Assembly: GCF_013385825.1 (NCBI RefSeq)
Contig: NZ_JACAPG010000014.1
Coordinates: 1-64,000 of the forward strand
DNA: 64,000 nucleotides
Direction: 5' to 3'
Source of the DNA: Pseudomonas reactans
GTDB lineage: Bacteria > Pseudomonadota > Gammaproteobacteria > Pseudomonadales > Pseudomonadaceae
This document shows, in pieces, positions 42,552-50,520 of the stretch; positions within the stretch are counted from its first letter, which is position 1; each line of letters opens with the position of its first letter. The translations under genes were made by a program, and so were the position numbers. The notes beneath the pieces are model-generated. The model saw only the letters and a list, made by a program, of their open reading frames with translations, was not told the origin of the DNA and searched no databases.

Positions 42552-45126
42552 CGCCGTGCGTGGCAGGGGCGTGCAGGCCCAGCAGGTCGTTGAAGCCATC
42601 GACGTCCAGCGGTGGGCTGAGGAAATAGCCCTGGCCCTCTTCACACGCCACGCTCTTGAGCAATGCAAGGTGCTCGGCGGTTTCGATGCCTTCGGCGGTC
42701 ACCGTCAGGGCCAATGCCCGGCCCAGGCCGACAATCGCCTGGATGATCGCCTTGTCGTCATCGCTTTCTTCCAGGCGGGTCAGGAAGCTGCGGTCGATCT
42801 TCAAGCCATCGAAGGGGAACGCCCGCAGGTAGCTCAACGAGGAATAGCCAGTGCCGAAGTCATCCATGGCGATGCGCAGGCCCAAGTGCTTGAGCGTGTG
42901 CATGACCTCAAGTGCCCCGCTGGTATCATCGAGCATGACGCTTTCGGTGATTTCCAGTTCCACCCGGGCCGGGTCGATACCGGAGCTCGTCAACGCCTGG
43001 CGTGTGCGCTCCACCAGGTTGCCGCGTTTGAACTCGGAGGGTGACAGGTTCACCGATACAAACAGATGCTCCGGCCATTGGGCGGCACGCGTGCAGGCGG
43101 TTTCGAGTACCCAGTCGCTCAAGGCCAGAATCAGCCCGGACTCCTCGGCAATCGGGATAAAGGTGTCTGGCGCGATCAACCCACGCACCGGATGCTGCCA
43201 GCGCACCAGGGCTTCGGCGCCAACCATCTGCCCGTCGGCGATGCGATAGCGCGGCTGGAAATGCAAGCGCAGCTCGCCGTGCTTGATCCCATAGCGCAGG
43301 TCGCTCTCCAGGCGTCGACGTTCGATGATCCGTGCGTTCATGTCGCCGGAGTAGAAGCGCCAGGTATTGCGCCCCGCAGCCTTGGCCTCGTACAGCGCAA
43401 TGTCAGCGTAGCGCAGCAGCTCCGCGGCCTCGTGGGCATCGTTGGGGGCGATGGCGATACCGATGCTGGCGCTGACAAACACCTCTTGTTCGTCGATTCT
43501 GATGGTGCGCTCGATGGATTCGATCAGTCGCTTGCACAGGGCTTCGACTTCATCCTGCGTGCCGGCATCGGTCAGGATCAACACAAATTCATCACCGCCG
43601 ATACGCGCGACCAGGTCGCCATGGCGTACGCAGTCGGCCAATCGGGACGACACTTCGTTGAGCACCCGATCACCGGCAGCGTGCCCGAGCAGGTCATTGA
43701 CCGGCTTGAAGCGATCGAGATCCAGGCTGAGCATCACCAGCGGCTGCTCTGAGGTAGGCATGGCCTTGAACTTGCCTTCCAGGAACGCTTGCAGGCGTGT
43801 GCGGTTGGGCAGCCCGGTCAGGGCGTCGTGTTGGGACAAGAACTCGATGCGTCGACGGGCTTCGACCTCTTCCGTCACATCGGTGGCGGTGCCGCGAAAC
43901 CCGCCACAGGGCATCTGCCGCGCGGACAGCCGCGTGCTGCGCTCCAACCCCAGGGCATCGACGTAACGACACTGCACGCTGATGTCCGGGCGACGTCCGG
44001 GTGTGCTCAGCCACTGGGACAGCTGGCCGCTTTCGGTCTCCAGCAAGTCGTTTATCGCGGCGCCGATCCAGGCGTTGCGTACCAGCCCGGTGACGCCTTC
44101 AAAGCGTTCCGACAGGTAGGTGAAGCGCCAGCCTGCGTCGATTTCCCAGACCCAATCGGAACTGGCCTCGACCACATCGCGAAAGCGGGCTTCGCTGGTG
44201 GCCAGGGCCCTCTGGCTGTTCTGCAGCGACGTATGGCTGGCATCCAGGGCCAACGCGGCGGCGGTGGTGCGGCGCGAAATGACCCAGGTCATCAAGCACA
44301 CCAGCAATGCCGCCAGACCCAGCAGGGGCAGGCCGACCCCCATCAAACGCAAGCCTGGGCGGGCCGGCTCCCAGTGCAGGCTGCCCGCTGCGCCATTGTC
44401 GCCGAGGGGGAAGAGCAAGGTCTTGCCGATTTCATCGGGGGTGGCAATGTGCAGTTTGTCCACGCCGAACTCATCGCCGATCACCGCCAGTTTGGCGCTG
44501 TCGAGGATGTCGACGAAGATCAGCACCGATGCCGGTCGGCCGTCGGGCAACACCGTGGGGTCGGTACCGGGGGTGATGGCGGCGGCGGCCACCAGTGCAG
44601 GGCTGCCACGTACGTTGATAAAGGCCGTGGTGGGCGTTTCATCCTCGGCGCCCGCGCGAGCCTGCTCGAGAATCTCGGTGATGGGCCCGCCGAGCCACTG
44701 GGTGAGTTCGACGCTCTGCAACTGGCCGTCCACCACGGCATAGACCGTGCGGTTGGCGTCGTCGACCACAAACAGGCCTTGAAAGCCAAAGTCATCGAAC
44801 AAGGTGGCGCCGATATTGCCACGGGCAAAGGCCCAATCGGTGTCGACCGTCATATGCAAATGTTTGTAGGCGTCGCTCCAGAAGGCGTAGTCCTTGACCG
44901 TTACGCGCAAGGATTTTTCCAGCGACTGCACGGCTTTACGGGTATAGAACGCACTTTCAACCTGTTCGGAGCGGTCCAGTTCATGGGCAAGGTAGACCAG
45001 AGAATAGGCCGCGGCGGCAAACACCACGGCCAGCAAGGCCATGAAGCGCAGAAGCGAGGTGCGCGCCAGGGAGAGGCTGGTGCGATCGGAGAGCGAGCGG
45101 ACGATGGGAGCGAGAGTATTCGGCAT
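42544..45126 (-). CDS. CHASE4-PAS-GGDEF-EAL c-di-GMP enzyme
   Basis: An 860-residue inner-membrane protein. Two membrane helices (about 25-47 and 260-285) flank a periplasmic CHASE4 domain. A PAS domain lies at about 305-430, GGDEF at about 440-600 and EAL at about 615-855. GGDEF is intact (near 513) with an RHGD I-site before it. EALVRW, DDFGTGYSSL and KIDRSF are intact, so both synthesis and breakdown of c-di-GMP are possible. It is the third gene after proP and the GAF gene on the same strand, 73 bp after the latter. Confidence 0.93.
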   Translation of the reverse strand: MPNTLAPIVRSLSDRTSLSLARTSLLRFMALLAVVFAAAAYSLVYLAHELDRSEQVESAFYTRKAVQSLEKSLRVTVKDYAFWSDAYKHLHMTVDTDWAFARGNIGATLFDDFGFQGLFVVDDANRTVYAVVDGQLQSVELTQWLGGPITEILEQARAGAEDETPTTAFINVRGSPALVAAAAITPGTDPTVLPDGRPASVLIFVDILDSAKLAVIGDEFGVDKLHIATPDEIGKTLLFPLGDNGAAGSLHWEPARPGLRLMGVGLPLLGLAALLVCLMTWVISRRTTAAALALDASHTSLQNSQRALATSEARFRDVVEASSDWVWEIDAGWRFTYLSERFEGVTGLVRNAWIGAAINDLLETESGQLSQWLSTPGRRPDISVQCRYVDALGLERSTRLSARQMPCGGFRGTATDVTEEVEARRRIEFLSQHDALTGLPNRTRLQAFLEGKFKAMPTSEQPLVMLSLDLDRFKPVNDLLGHAAGDRVLNEVSSRLADCVRHGDLVARIGGDEFVLILTDAGTQDEVEALCKRLIESIERTIRIDEQEVFVSASIGIAIAPNDAHEAAELLRYADIALYEAKAAGRNTWRFYSGDMNARIIERRRLESDLRYGIKHGELRLHFQPRYRIADGQMVGAEALVRWQHPVRGLIAPDTFIPIAEESGLILALSDWVLETACTRAAQWPEHLFVSVNLSPSEFKRGNLVERTRQALTSSGIDPARVELEITESVMLDDTSGALEVMHTLKHLGLRIAMDDFGTGYSSLSYLRAFPFDGLKIDRSFLTRLEESDDDKAIIQAIVGLGRALALTVTAEGIETAEHLALLKSVACEEGQGYFLSPPLDVDGFNDLLGLHAPATHGAI

Positions 45127-45199
45127 TGTTTCCCGCAGGGCGTCACTGCAAGTCAGGGGTATCTCGTGTTATCGGCCGCGCGGGTCAGAAAATGAGTGC

Positions 45200-45706
45200 T
45201 TATGTATCGCCGGTCGTCGTCAAGTTTGCATAGAAAATACAGCCGATCAGCCGTGCAAACAGGCTCAGGGTTTCCGGCAGGTTGGGGTCGTCGAACAGCA
45301 TGGCGCGCGAGTCCAGCGCACACAACGCACCGTGCAAACGCCCGTCAGGCAGGAAGATCGGCGCACCGGCGTAGCTTTCAATCTCGTATTGCTTGACCAC
45401 CGGGCGCGTGGCAAAACGGCCGTGTTTGCTGATCTCGGGGATGAACAGCGCCTGGGGATTGATGCAGAACTCGCTGCACAGGGTGGTTTCCAGGTCGAGT
45501 ACATCGTGGACGTTGATGCCCATTTGCAGCGGGTCGTAGACCGAGCACACCACCCATTCCAGGTCGGTGAACTTGGCGATACCTGCGAAGCGCATGCCGG
45601 TGAGGCGGGTGACCAGGTGCAGGATGCTGGTGGTGGCTTCGATTTCGGCGATGGCAGCGCGTTCATCTGCGCTGAGTAACGAGGCTGCGGTGACGCTTGG
45701 AACCAT
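45200..45706 (-). CDS. GAF domain protein
   Basis: A 168-residue cytoplasmic protein consisting of one GAF domain (about 25-160; AGIAKFTDLEWVVCSVYDPL, SYAGAPIFLPDGRLHGALCALD). It has no output domain, so it may act by binding a partner. Conserved cysteines (C54, C77, C81 region) could sense redox state, though this is a guess. AGGAG lies 9 nt before the ATG. It lies between proP and the GGDEF-EAL gene on one strand, which suggests a shared role. Confidence 0.87.
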   Translation of the reverse strand: MVPSVTAASLLSADERAAIAEIEATTSILHLVTRLTGMRFAGIAKFTDLEWVVCSVYDPLQMGINVHDVLDLETTLCSEFCINPQALFIPEISKHGRFATRPVVKQYEIESYAGAPIFLPDGRLHGALCALDSRAMLFDDPNLPETLSLFARLIGCIFYANLTTTGDT

Positions 45707-45758
45707 GCGTGAACACTCCTATGGGGTGGCGGCCTCGGCCGCCACGCAGGGTCAGGGC

Positions 45759-47261
45759 TTAGTTGATACGGGGATGCTGCTCGACCAGGTTCTTGCGCTT
45801 GGCTTCCAGTTCGGCAATTTCGGCATCGATGTCTTCGATCTTCTGCTCGATATTGTCGTGATGCTCCTGCAGCAGTTCCTTGGCTTCTTCCATGTCCGAA
45901 GCGGCCGGCGCTGCGCCGCGCAGTGGCTTGTTGGCGGTTTCCTTCATGGTCAGGCCGGTGATCAGGCCGACCACGGCAAACACCATCAGGTAGTAGGCAG
46001 GCATAAACAGGTCGTTGGTGCTTTCCACCAGCCAGGCCACGGCGGTCGGGGTTACGCCGGCGATCAGTACCGACACGTTGAACGCACTGGCCAACGCGCT
46101 GTAGCGCAGATGCGTCGGGAACATGGCGGGTAGCGTTGAAGCCATCACGCCGATGAAGAAGTTGAGGATCACGGCGAGGATCAGCAAGCCCGCGAAGATC
46201 AGGCCGATCTTGCCGCTGGTGATCAGCATGAACGCCGGAATGGACAGGAACAGCAGGCCGATACTGCCAGCGATGATGAAGGGCTTGCGGCCAATCTTGT
46301 CGCTGATGAAGCCAATGAACGGCTGCACGAACAGCATGCCGACCATGATCGCGATGATGATCAGCACGCCGCTGTTTTCTTTGTAGTGCAGGTTGTGCGA
46401 CAGGTAGCTCGGCATGTAGGTGAGCAACATGTAGTAGGTCACGTTGGTCGCCGCCACGATGCCGATGCAGGTCAACAGGCTGCGCCAGTGCTTGGTCGCC
46501 ACTTCCTTGAACGAAACTTTCGGGCCATGGGTCAGGCCTTCGCGGTCGCCTTGCTCCATTTTGTCCATGTGCTGCTGGAAGGCTGGAGTCTCTTCCAGCG
46601 CATGACGCAGGTACAGGCCGATAATGCCCAGGGGCAGGGCAAGGAAGAACGGCAGGCGCCAGCCCCACGACTCAAAGTCGGCTTCGCCCAAAATGCTTGA
46701 GATCAGCACCACCACGCCCGCGCCCAGTACGAAACCGGCGATGGAGCCGAAATCCAGCCAACTGCCGAGGAAGCCGCGTTTGCGGTCCGGCGCATACTCG
46801 GCGACGAAGATCGACGCGCCGGTGTACTCACCGCCCACCGAGAAACCCTGGGCCATTTTGCACAGCAACAGCAAAATCGGCGCCCAGATGCCAATCGAGG
46901 CGTAGGAGGGGATCAGGCCGATGGCAAAAGTGCTCAGCGACATGATCACGATGGTCGCGGCGAGGACCTTTTGCCGTCCGTATTTATCGCCCAGTGCGCC
47001 GAAGAACAAACCACCCAGGGGACGGATCAGGAACGGCACCGAGAACGTGCCGAGTGCAGCGATCATTTGTACGCTGGGCGAGGCGTCGGGGAAGAACACC
47101 TTGCCGAGCACATAGGCGACAAAACCGTAGACGCCAAAGTCGAACCATTCCATGGCGTTACCCAGGGCGGCGGCGGTAATTGCCTTGCGCACCTTGGTGT
47201 CGTCGACGATGGTGATGTCTTTCAATCCGATGGGCTTGACGCTTTTCTTACGTAATTTCAT
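45759..47261 (-). CDS. proP: Osmoprotectant/proline:H+ symporter ProP
   Basis: A 500-residue MFS permease, the exact length class of ProP, importing proline, glycine betaine and similar solutes under osmotic stress. It has 12 membrane segments with the MFS loop GALGDKYGRQKVLA. The C-terminal tail (about 455-500; DIDAEIAELEAKRKNLVEQ) is a heptad-repeat coiled coil, as in osmosensing ProP. The ATG at 47261 gives the usual MKLRKK start; the longer frame is unsupported. A perfect 10-bp hairpin lies 28 bp upstream. Confidence 0.93.
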   Translation of the reverse strand: MKLRKKSVKPIGLKDITIVDDTKVRKAITAAALGNAMEWFDFGVYGFVAYVLGKVFFPDASPSVQMIAALGTFSVPFLIRPLGGLFFGALGDKYGRQKVLAATIVIMSLSTFAIGLIPSYASIGIWAPILLLLCKMAQGFSVGGEYTGASIFVAEYAPDRKRGFLGSWLDFGSIAGFVLGAGVVVLISSILGEADFESWGWRLPFFLALPLGIIGLYLRHALEETPAFQQHMDKMEQGDREGLTHGPKVSFKEVATKHWRSLLTCIGIVAATNVTYYMLLTYMPSYLSHNLHYKENSGVLIIIAIMVGMLFVQPFIGFISDKIGRKPFIIAGSIGLLFLSIPAFMLITSGKIGLIFAGLLILAVILNFFIGVMASTLPAMFPTHLRYSALASAFNVSVLIAGVTPTAVAWLVESTNDLFMPAYYLMVFAVVGLITGLTMKETANKPLRGAAPAASDMEEAKELLQEHHDNIEQKIEDIDAEIAELEAKRKNLVEQHPRIN

Positions 47262-47289
47262 GCGGGGCACTCTAAAGCAGAACAGGGGA

Positions 47290-47312
47290 GGTGCCATCGT
47301 TGCGATGGCACC
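47290..47312 (-). other. Strong hairpin in the proP 5' leader
   Basis: GGTGCCATCG and CGATGGCACC pair perfectly around a 3-nt loop, 28 bp before the proP start. There is no T-run. It could be an mRNA stabiliser or a regulator site. Confidence 0.45.
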
Positions 47313-47414
47313 GCTCTGTCAGTTCAGATACAAGCGGACATGAAATAATTCACCTCTATTTGCGTTTTTTTGCACATGCATTGAACTTCACAGGTTTACC
47401 CAGGAGAAAACCGA

Positions 47415-47945
47415 ATGCCCGCTGCCGCCTCCCGCCTGACCTACCGACCACCACAACCGAGTGACATGCAGCGATTGTTCGCGATCTACGGCGATCCGCA
47501 GACCAACCTGTTCAACCCCGCCGGCCCCATGGCCAGCCTGGAGGTTGCACAACGCCTGCTCGATCACTGGCTCGAACAATGGGCTACCCAAGGCTACGGC
47601 TGGTGGGCGATTGCACGCGTCGAAGCACCGGATTACATCATTGGCTTTGGTGGCATCGCGCCGATGGACTACCTGACCGAAAGACGCATCAACCTGGGTT
47701 ACCGGTTTGCGGTGCAAGCCTGGGGGCAGGGCTACGCCACCGAGTTGGGCCGTGATGCATTAAAGCTGGCCTTCGAAACACTCGGCTTGCCCGAAGTGTT
47801 CGGGTTGGTACGGCCGGATCACGCGGCATCCATCCGCGTGCTGGAAAAGATCGGCATGCAGCCTTTCGGTACACTCGACGATGTGCCGGGTAAGGCACCC
47901 AGCTTGGTACTACGCGTTCGTCATCCTACAACTGCTTTTGCCTGA
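47415..47945 (+). CDS. GNAT acetyltransferase, RimJ/RimL type
   Basis: A 176-residue N-acetyltransferase with the acetyl-CoA motif WGQGYATELGRDALKLAFE (motif A) and HAASIRVLEKIGM near the end. These mark proteins that acetylate amino groups of proteins or small molecules, and the substrate is unknown. AGGAG precedes the ATG. It is divergent from proP and on the same strand as the ExuT-like gene, but that gene has its own promoter. Confidence 0.9.
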   Translation: MPAAASRLTYRPPQPSDMQRLFAIYGDPQTNLFNPAGPMASLEVAQRLLDHWLEQWATQGYGWWAIARVEAPDYIIGFGGIAPMDYLTERRINLGYRFAVQAWGQGYATELGRDALKLAFETLGLPEVFGLVRPDHAASIRVLEKIGMQPFGTLDDVPGKAPSLVLRVRHPTTAFA

Positions 47946-47992
47946 CATTTCACATACCCGCGCAATACCTCGATAAACGGCAATCTTTCAGA

Positions 47993-48021
47993 TTGACAGC
48001 GTTCTGGCGTCCCGATATAAA
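47993..48021 (+). promoter_or_regulatory. Near-consensus sigma70 promoter of the ExuT-like gene
   Basis: TTGACA (47993-47998) and TATAAA (48016-48021) are separated by exactly 17 bp, one mismatch from consensus in total. The predicted start is near 48028. Confidence 0.85.
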
Positions 48022-48038
48022 AGTGACAGTTGTACGAC

Positions 48039-48060
48039 GACATATGACGTTACATATGTC
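48039..48060. promoter_or_regulatory. Operator-like dyad downstream of the ExuT-like promoter
   Basis: GACATATG and CATATGTC form a perfect 8-bp inverted repeat with a 6-bp spacer, 12-33 bp after the predicted transcription start. A GTTGTACGACGACA element (48029-48042) overlaps its left arm. A repressor here would shut a strong promoter. Confidence 0.65.
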
Positions 48061-48066
48061 CTACCT

Positions 48067-48074
48067 AACAAAAA
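48067..48074 (+). promoter_or_regulatory. Crc/Hfq-type CA motif before the ExuT-like gene
   Basis: AACAAAAA fits AANAANAA and lies 14 nt before the ATG, next to the weak AAGTG ribosome binding site. Confidence 0.5.
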
Positions 48075-48088
48075 TAAAAAGTGATGCC

Positions 48089-49492
48089 ATGAACTTGAAC
48101 GAGCCCATCAACGCACACCGCGTTGGCCAAGCTGTAGGCAACTATCGCTGGACCATCTGCGCGATGCTGTTTTTCGCGACCACCGTCAACTACCTTGATC
48201 GCCAGGTGCTCAGCTTGCTGGCGCCGCAGCTGTCAACGCAATTTGGCTGGAGCAACACCGACTACGCGAACATTGCGGCGGTATTCCAGTTTGTCTACGC
48301 GATCTCCATGCTGTTTGCCGGGCGTTTTGTCGACAAGATCGGCACCAAGGCGGCCTATATAGTGGCGATTGGCATCTGGTCCACGGGCGCGATCATGCAT
48401 GCGTTCTCGGTGCCCATGGGCGAGGGCATCGCAGCCATCAGCGGTGCAATTGGCCTGGCAGTGATTCCGGTGTCGATTGCCGGTTTCATGCTGTCGCGTG
48501 CGGTACTGGCGATTGGCGAGGCGGGCAACTTCCCGATTGCGATCAAGGCCACCGCCGAATACTTCCCCAAGAAAGAGCGCTCGCTGGCCACCGGTATTTT
48601 CAACTCCGGCGCCAACGTCGGCGCGATCCTGGCACCGATCTGCGTGCCGTTGATTGCCGGTTTGTGGGGGTGGGAAGCGGCGTTTATCGTGATTGGCGGG
48701 TTGGGTTTCGTGTGGGTAGCGGTGTGGATCGCGCTCTACAAGAAACCGGAGGAGCAAAAACGCCTGTCGCCTGAAGAATTGGCGTATATCCGCAGCGACC
48801 AGACCGTGCAGCCTTTCACACCTGCACCTGCTGGCGCCGTGGAGAAGAAAGTTTCGTGGTTCAAGCTGCTCACTTATCGCCAGACCTGGGCGTTTGCCTT
48901 CGGCAAGTTCATGACCGATGGCGTGTGGTGGTTCTTCCTGTTCTGGTTGCCCACCTACCTGTCGGCGCAATACGGCATGAAAGGCGCCGATATCGTCATG
49001 CCGCTGGCGGTGCTGTACAGCATGACCATGGTCGGCAGTATCGGCGGCGGCTGGTTCCCCAGCTACTTCATGGCACGCGGCGATGCGCCCTATGATGGCC
49101 GCATGAAAGCCATGCTGGTGATCGCGCTGTTCCCGCTGGTGGTGTTGCTGGCGCAGCCATTGGGCTATATCAGCTTCTGGGTGCCGGTATTGCTGATCGG
49201 CGTGGGCGCCTCGGCGCACCAGGCGTGGTCATGCAACATCTTCACCACGGTGTCGGACATGTTCCCGCAGAAAACCGTGGCCTCGGTGGTCGGGATCGGC
49301 GGCATGGCCGGCGGCCTGGGGGGCGTGGTCATGACCAAGATCGGCGGTTGGGTGTTCGACTACTACAAGTCCGTCGGCGACATCCACACCGGCTACATGA
49401 TCATGTTCGCCATCTGCGCACTGGCCTACCTGGTGGCCTGGAGCGTGATGAAGACGTTGGTGCCGCGTCACAAGGAAATCACTGACCTGTAA
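48089..49492 (+). CDS. MFS transporter of the hexuronate (ExuT) group
   Basis: A 467-residue inner-membrane symporter with 12 segments. Features of the anion:cation symporter family and ExuT in particular are NYLDRQVLSLLAP, IAIKATAEYFPKKERSLA with GIFNSGANVGAILAP, and ASAHQAWSCNIFTTVSDMFP. The substrate is probably a sugar acid such as a hexuronate. The ATG at 48089 fits homologues; longer frames read through the promoter. No uronate catabolic gene is adjacent, so it would supply a pathway encoded elsewhere. A CA motif suggests catabolite repression. Confidence 0.87.
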   Translation: MNLNEPINAHRVGQAVGNYRWTICAMLFFATTVNYLDRQVLSLLAPQLSTQFGWSNTDYANIAAVFQFVYAISMLFAGRFVDKIGTKAAYIVAIGIWSTGAIMHAFSVPMGEGIAAISGAIGLAVIPVSIAGFMLSRAVLAIGEAGNFPIAIKATAEYFPKKERSLATGIFNSGANVGAILAPICVPLIAGLWGWEAAFIVIGGLGFVWVAVWIALYKKPEEQKRLSPEELAYIRSDQTVQPFTPAPAGAVEKKVSWFKLLTYRQTWAFAFGKFMTDGVWWFFLFWLPTYLSAQYGMKGADIVMPLAVLYSMTMVGSIGGGWFPSYFMARGDAPYDGRMKAMLVIALFPLVVLLAQPLGYISFWVPVLLIGVGASAHQAWSCNIFTTVSDMFPQKTVASVVGIGGMAGGLGGVVMTKIGGWVFDYYKSVGDIHTGYMIMFAICALAYLVAWSVMKTLVPRHKEITDL

Positions 49493-49500
49493 GGTCTTAT

Positions 49501-49525
49501 GTCCCGCGCCGCAACGGCGCGGGAC
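49501..49525. terminator. Hairpin between convergent ExuT-like and MarR-GNAT genes
   Basis: GTCCCGCGCCG and CGGCGCGGGAC form a perfect 11-bp stem around CAA, 9 bp after the transporter stop. T content after it is low, so it is a candidate shared terminator. Confidence 0.6.
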
Positions 49526-49529
49526 CGCT

Positions 49530-50450
49530 TTACAGCGTGAGCGCCCAGGTCTGGCTGACCAGGGATTTGCCGAAGCTGTCTATCGTCTCTTCCTCGACCA
49601 ACGCGAACCCGGCCTTCTGATAGAGCTTGCGTGCATCGCCGAGGATGTCCACCGTCCACAGTTGCATGCGTTGGTAGCCGACCTGCCGGGCAAAGCGCAC
49701 ACACTCATCCACCAGCCGTTGGCCGATGCCCATGCCGCGCGCACTAGCGTCCACGTAGAGCATGCGCAGCTGGGCTGTGGTTTCGCCGTGGCGGATGACG
49801 AACACCGAGCCCACCACTTCGCCGTCCTTTTCCGCGATCCAGCAACGCTCGCACGTCGGATCAAACGCCCTCAGGTACTTGGCGACCGTCTCCGCCACCA
49901 ATGCTTCGAACTCCCAGTTCCAGCCATATTCACGGGCATACAACGCGGTCTGTTGTTGCACCACCACGCCCATGTCGCCTGGCTGTGGGTCGCGTAGCAG
50001 ATAGCTGGGCGCGGTGCCTTGCAGCAGGGCCTGGATGCGCTTCATGGCATCGGTGAGTTGCCGCTGTTGGGGTTCCGGCAGGCTGTCGAGCAGGGCGATG
50101 ACTTCGCTTTGGGTCTGCTGTTCCAGGGGCGCCAGCACTGCACGGCCATGGTCGGTGAGGTGCAGTTGCACTGCGCGGGCGTCGGTGGCGGAGCGGACTT
50201 TCTGGATCAGGCCCTTCTTTTCGAAACCACTGGTCAATCGGCTCAGGTAGCCCGCGTCAAGGCTGAGCATCTGGCACAGGTCGGCGCTGGTGAGATCACC
50301 ACGGGTAGACAGTTCGTACATCACGCGGATTTCGGTGAGCGAATAGTCGCTCTGCAGCAGGTGTTCCTGCAGCACGCCGATCTGGTGGGTGTAGAAGCGA
50401 TTGAAGCCGCGCACGATGCCGGCGCGTTCGACAAGCAGGGGAGTGGACAT
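49530..50450 (-). CDS. MarR-GNAT fusion protein
   Basis: A 306-residue protein joining an N-terminal MarR winged helix (about 10-140; LTEIRVMYELSTRGDLTSADL) to a C-terminal GNAT acetyltransferase (about 150-306; ARGMGIGQRLVDECVRFA, KLYQKAGF). Such fusions couple ligand-responsive repression with acetyl transfer. The 17-bp arm inverted repeat 15 bp upstream is a strong autoregulation candidate. It lacks a good ribosome binding site. It ends 5 bp from the hairpin it shares with the ExuT-like gene. Confidence 0.9.
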   Translation of the reverse strand: MSTPLLVERAGIVRGFNRFYTHQIGVLQEHLLQSDYSLTEIRVMYELSTRGDLTSADLCQMLSLDAGYLSRLTSGFEKKGLIQKVRSATDARAVQLHLTDHGRAVLAPLEQQTQSEVIALLDSLPEPQQRQLTDAMKRIQALLQGTAPSYLLRDPQPGDMGVVVQQQTALYAREYGWNWEFEALVAETVAKYLRAFDPTCERCWIAEKDGEVVGSVFVIRHGETTAQLRMLYVDASARGMGIGQRLVDECVRFARQVGYQRMQLWTVDILGDARKLYQKAGFALVEEETIDSFGKSLVSQTWALTL

Positions 50451-50464
50451 GCGGGAATGCTCGA

Positions 50465-50506
50465 ATGGTTGCCTGAAGCAATTATATTGTTGCTTCAGGC
50501 AACCAT
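50465..50506. promoter_or_regulatory. Long perfect dyad upstream of the MarR-GNAT gene
   Basis: ATGGTTGCCTGAAGCAA (50465-50481) and its perfect complement (50490-50506) flank TTATATTG. Each arm holds a smaller TTGC-N5-GCAA dyad, so two MarR-type sites would flank a -10-like TATAT core. There is no T-run. Confidence 0.7.
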
Positions 50507-50520
50507 GTCAAACACTTTGC

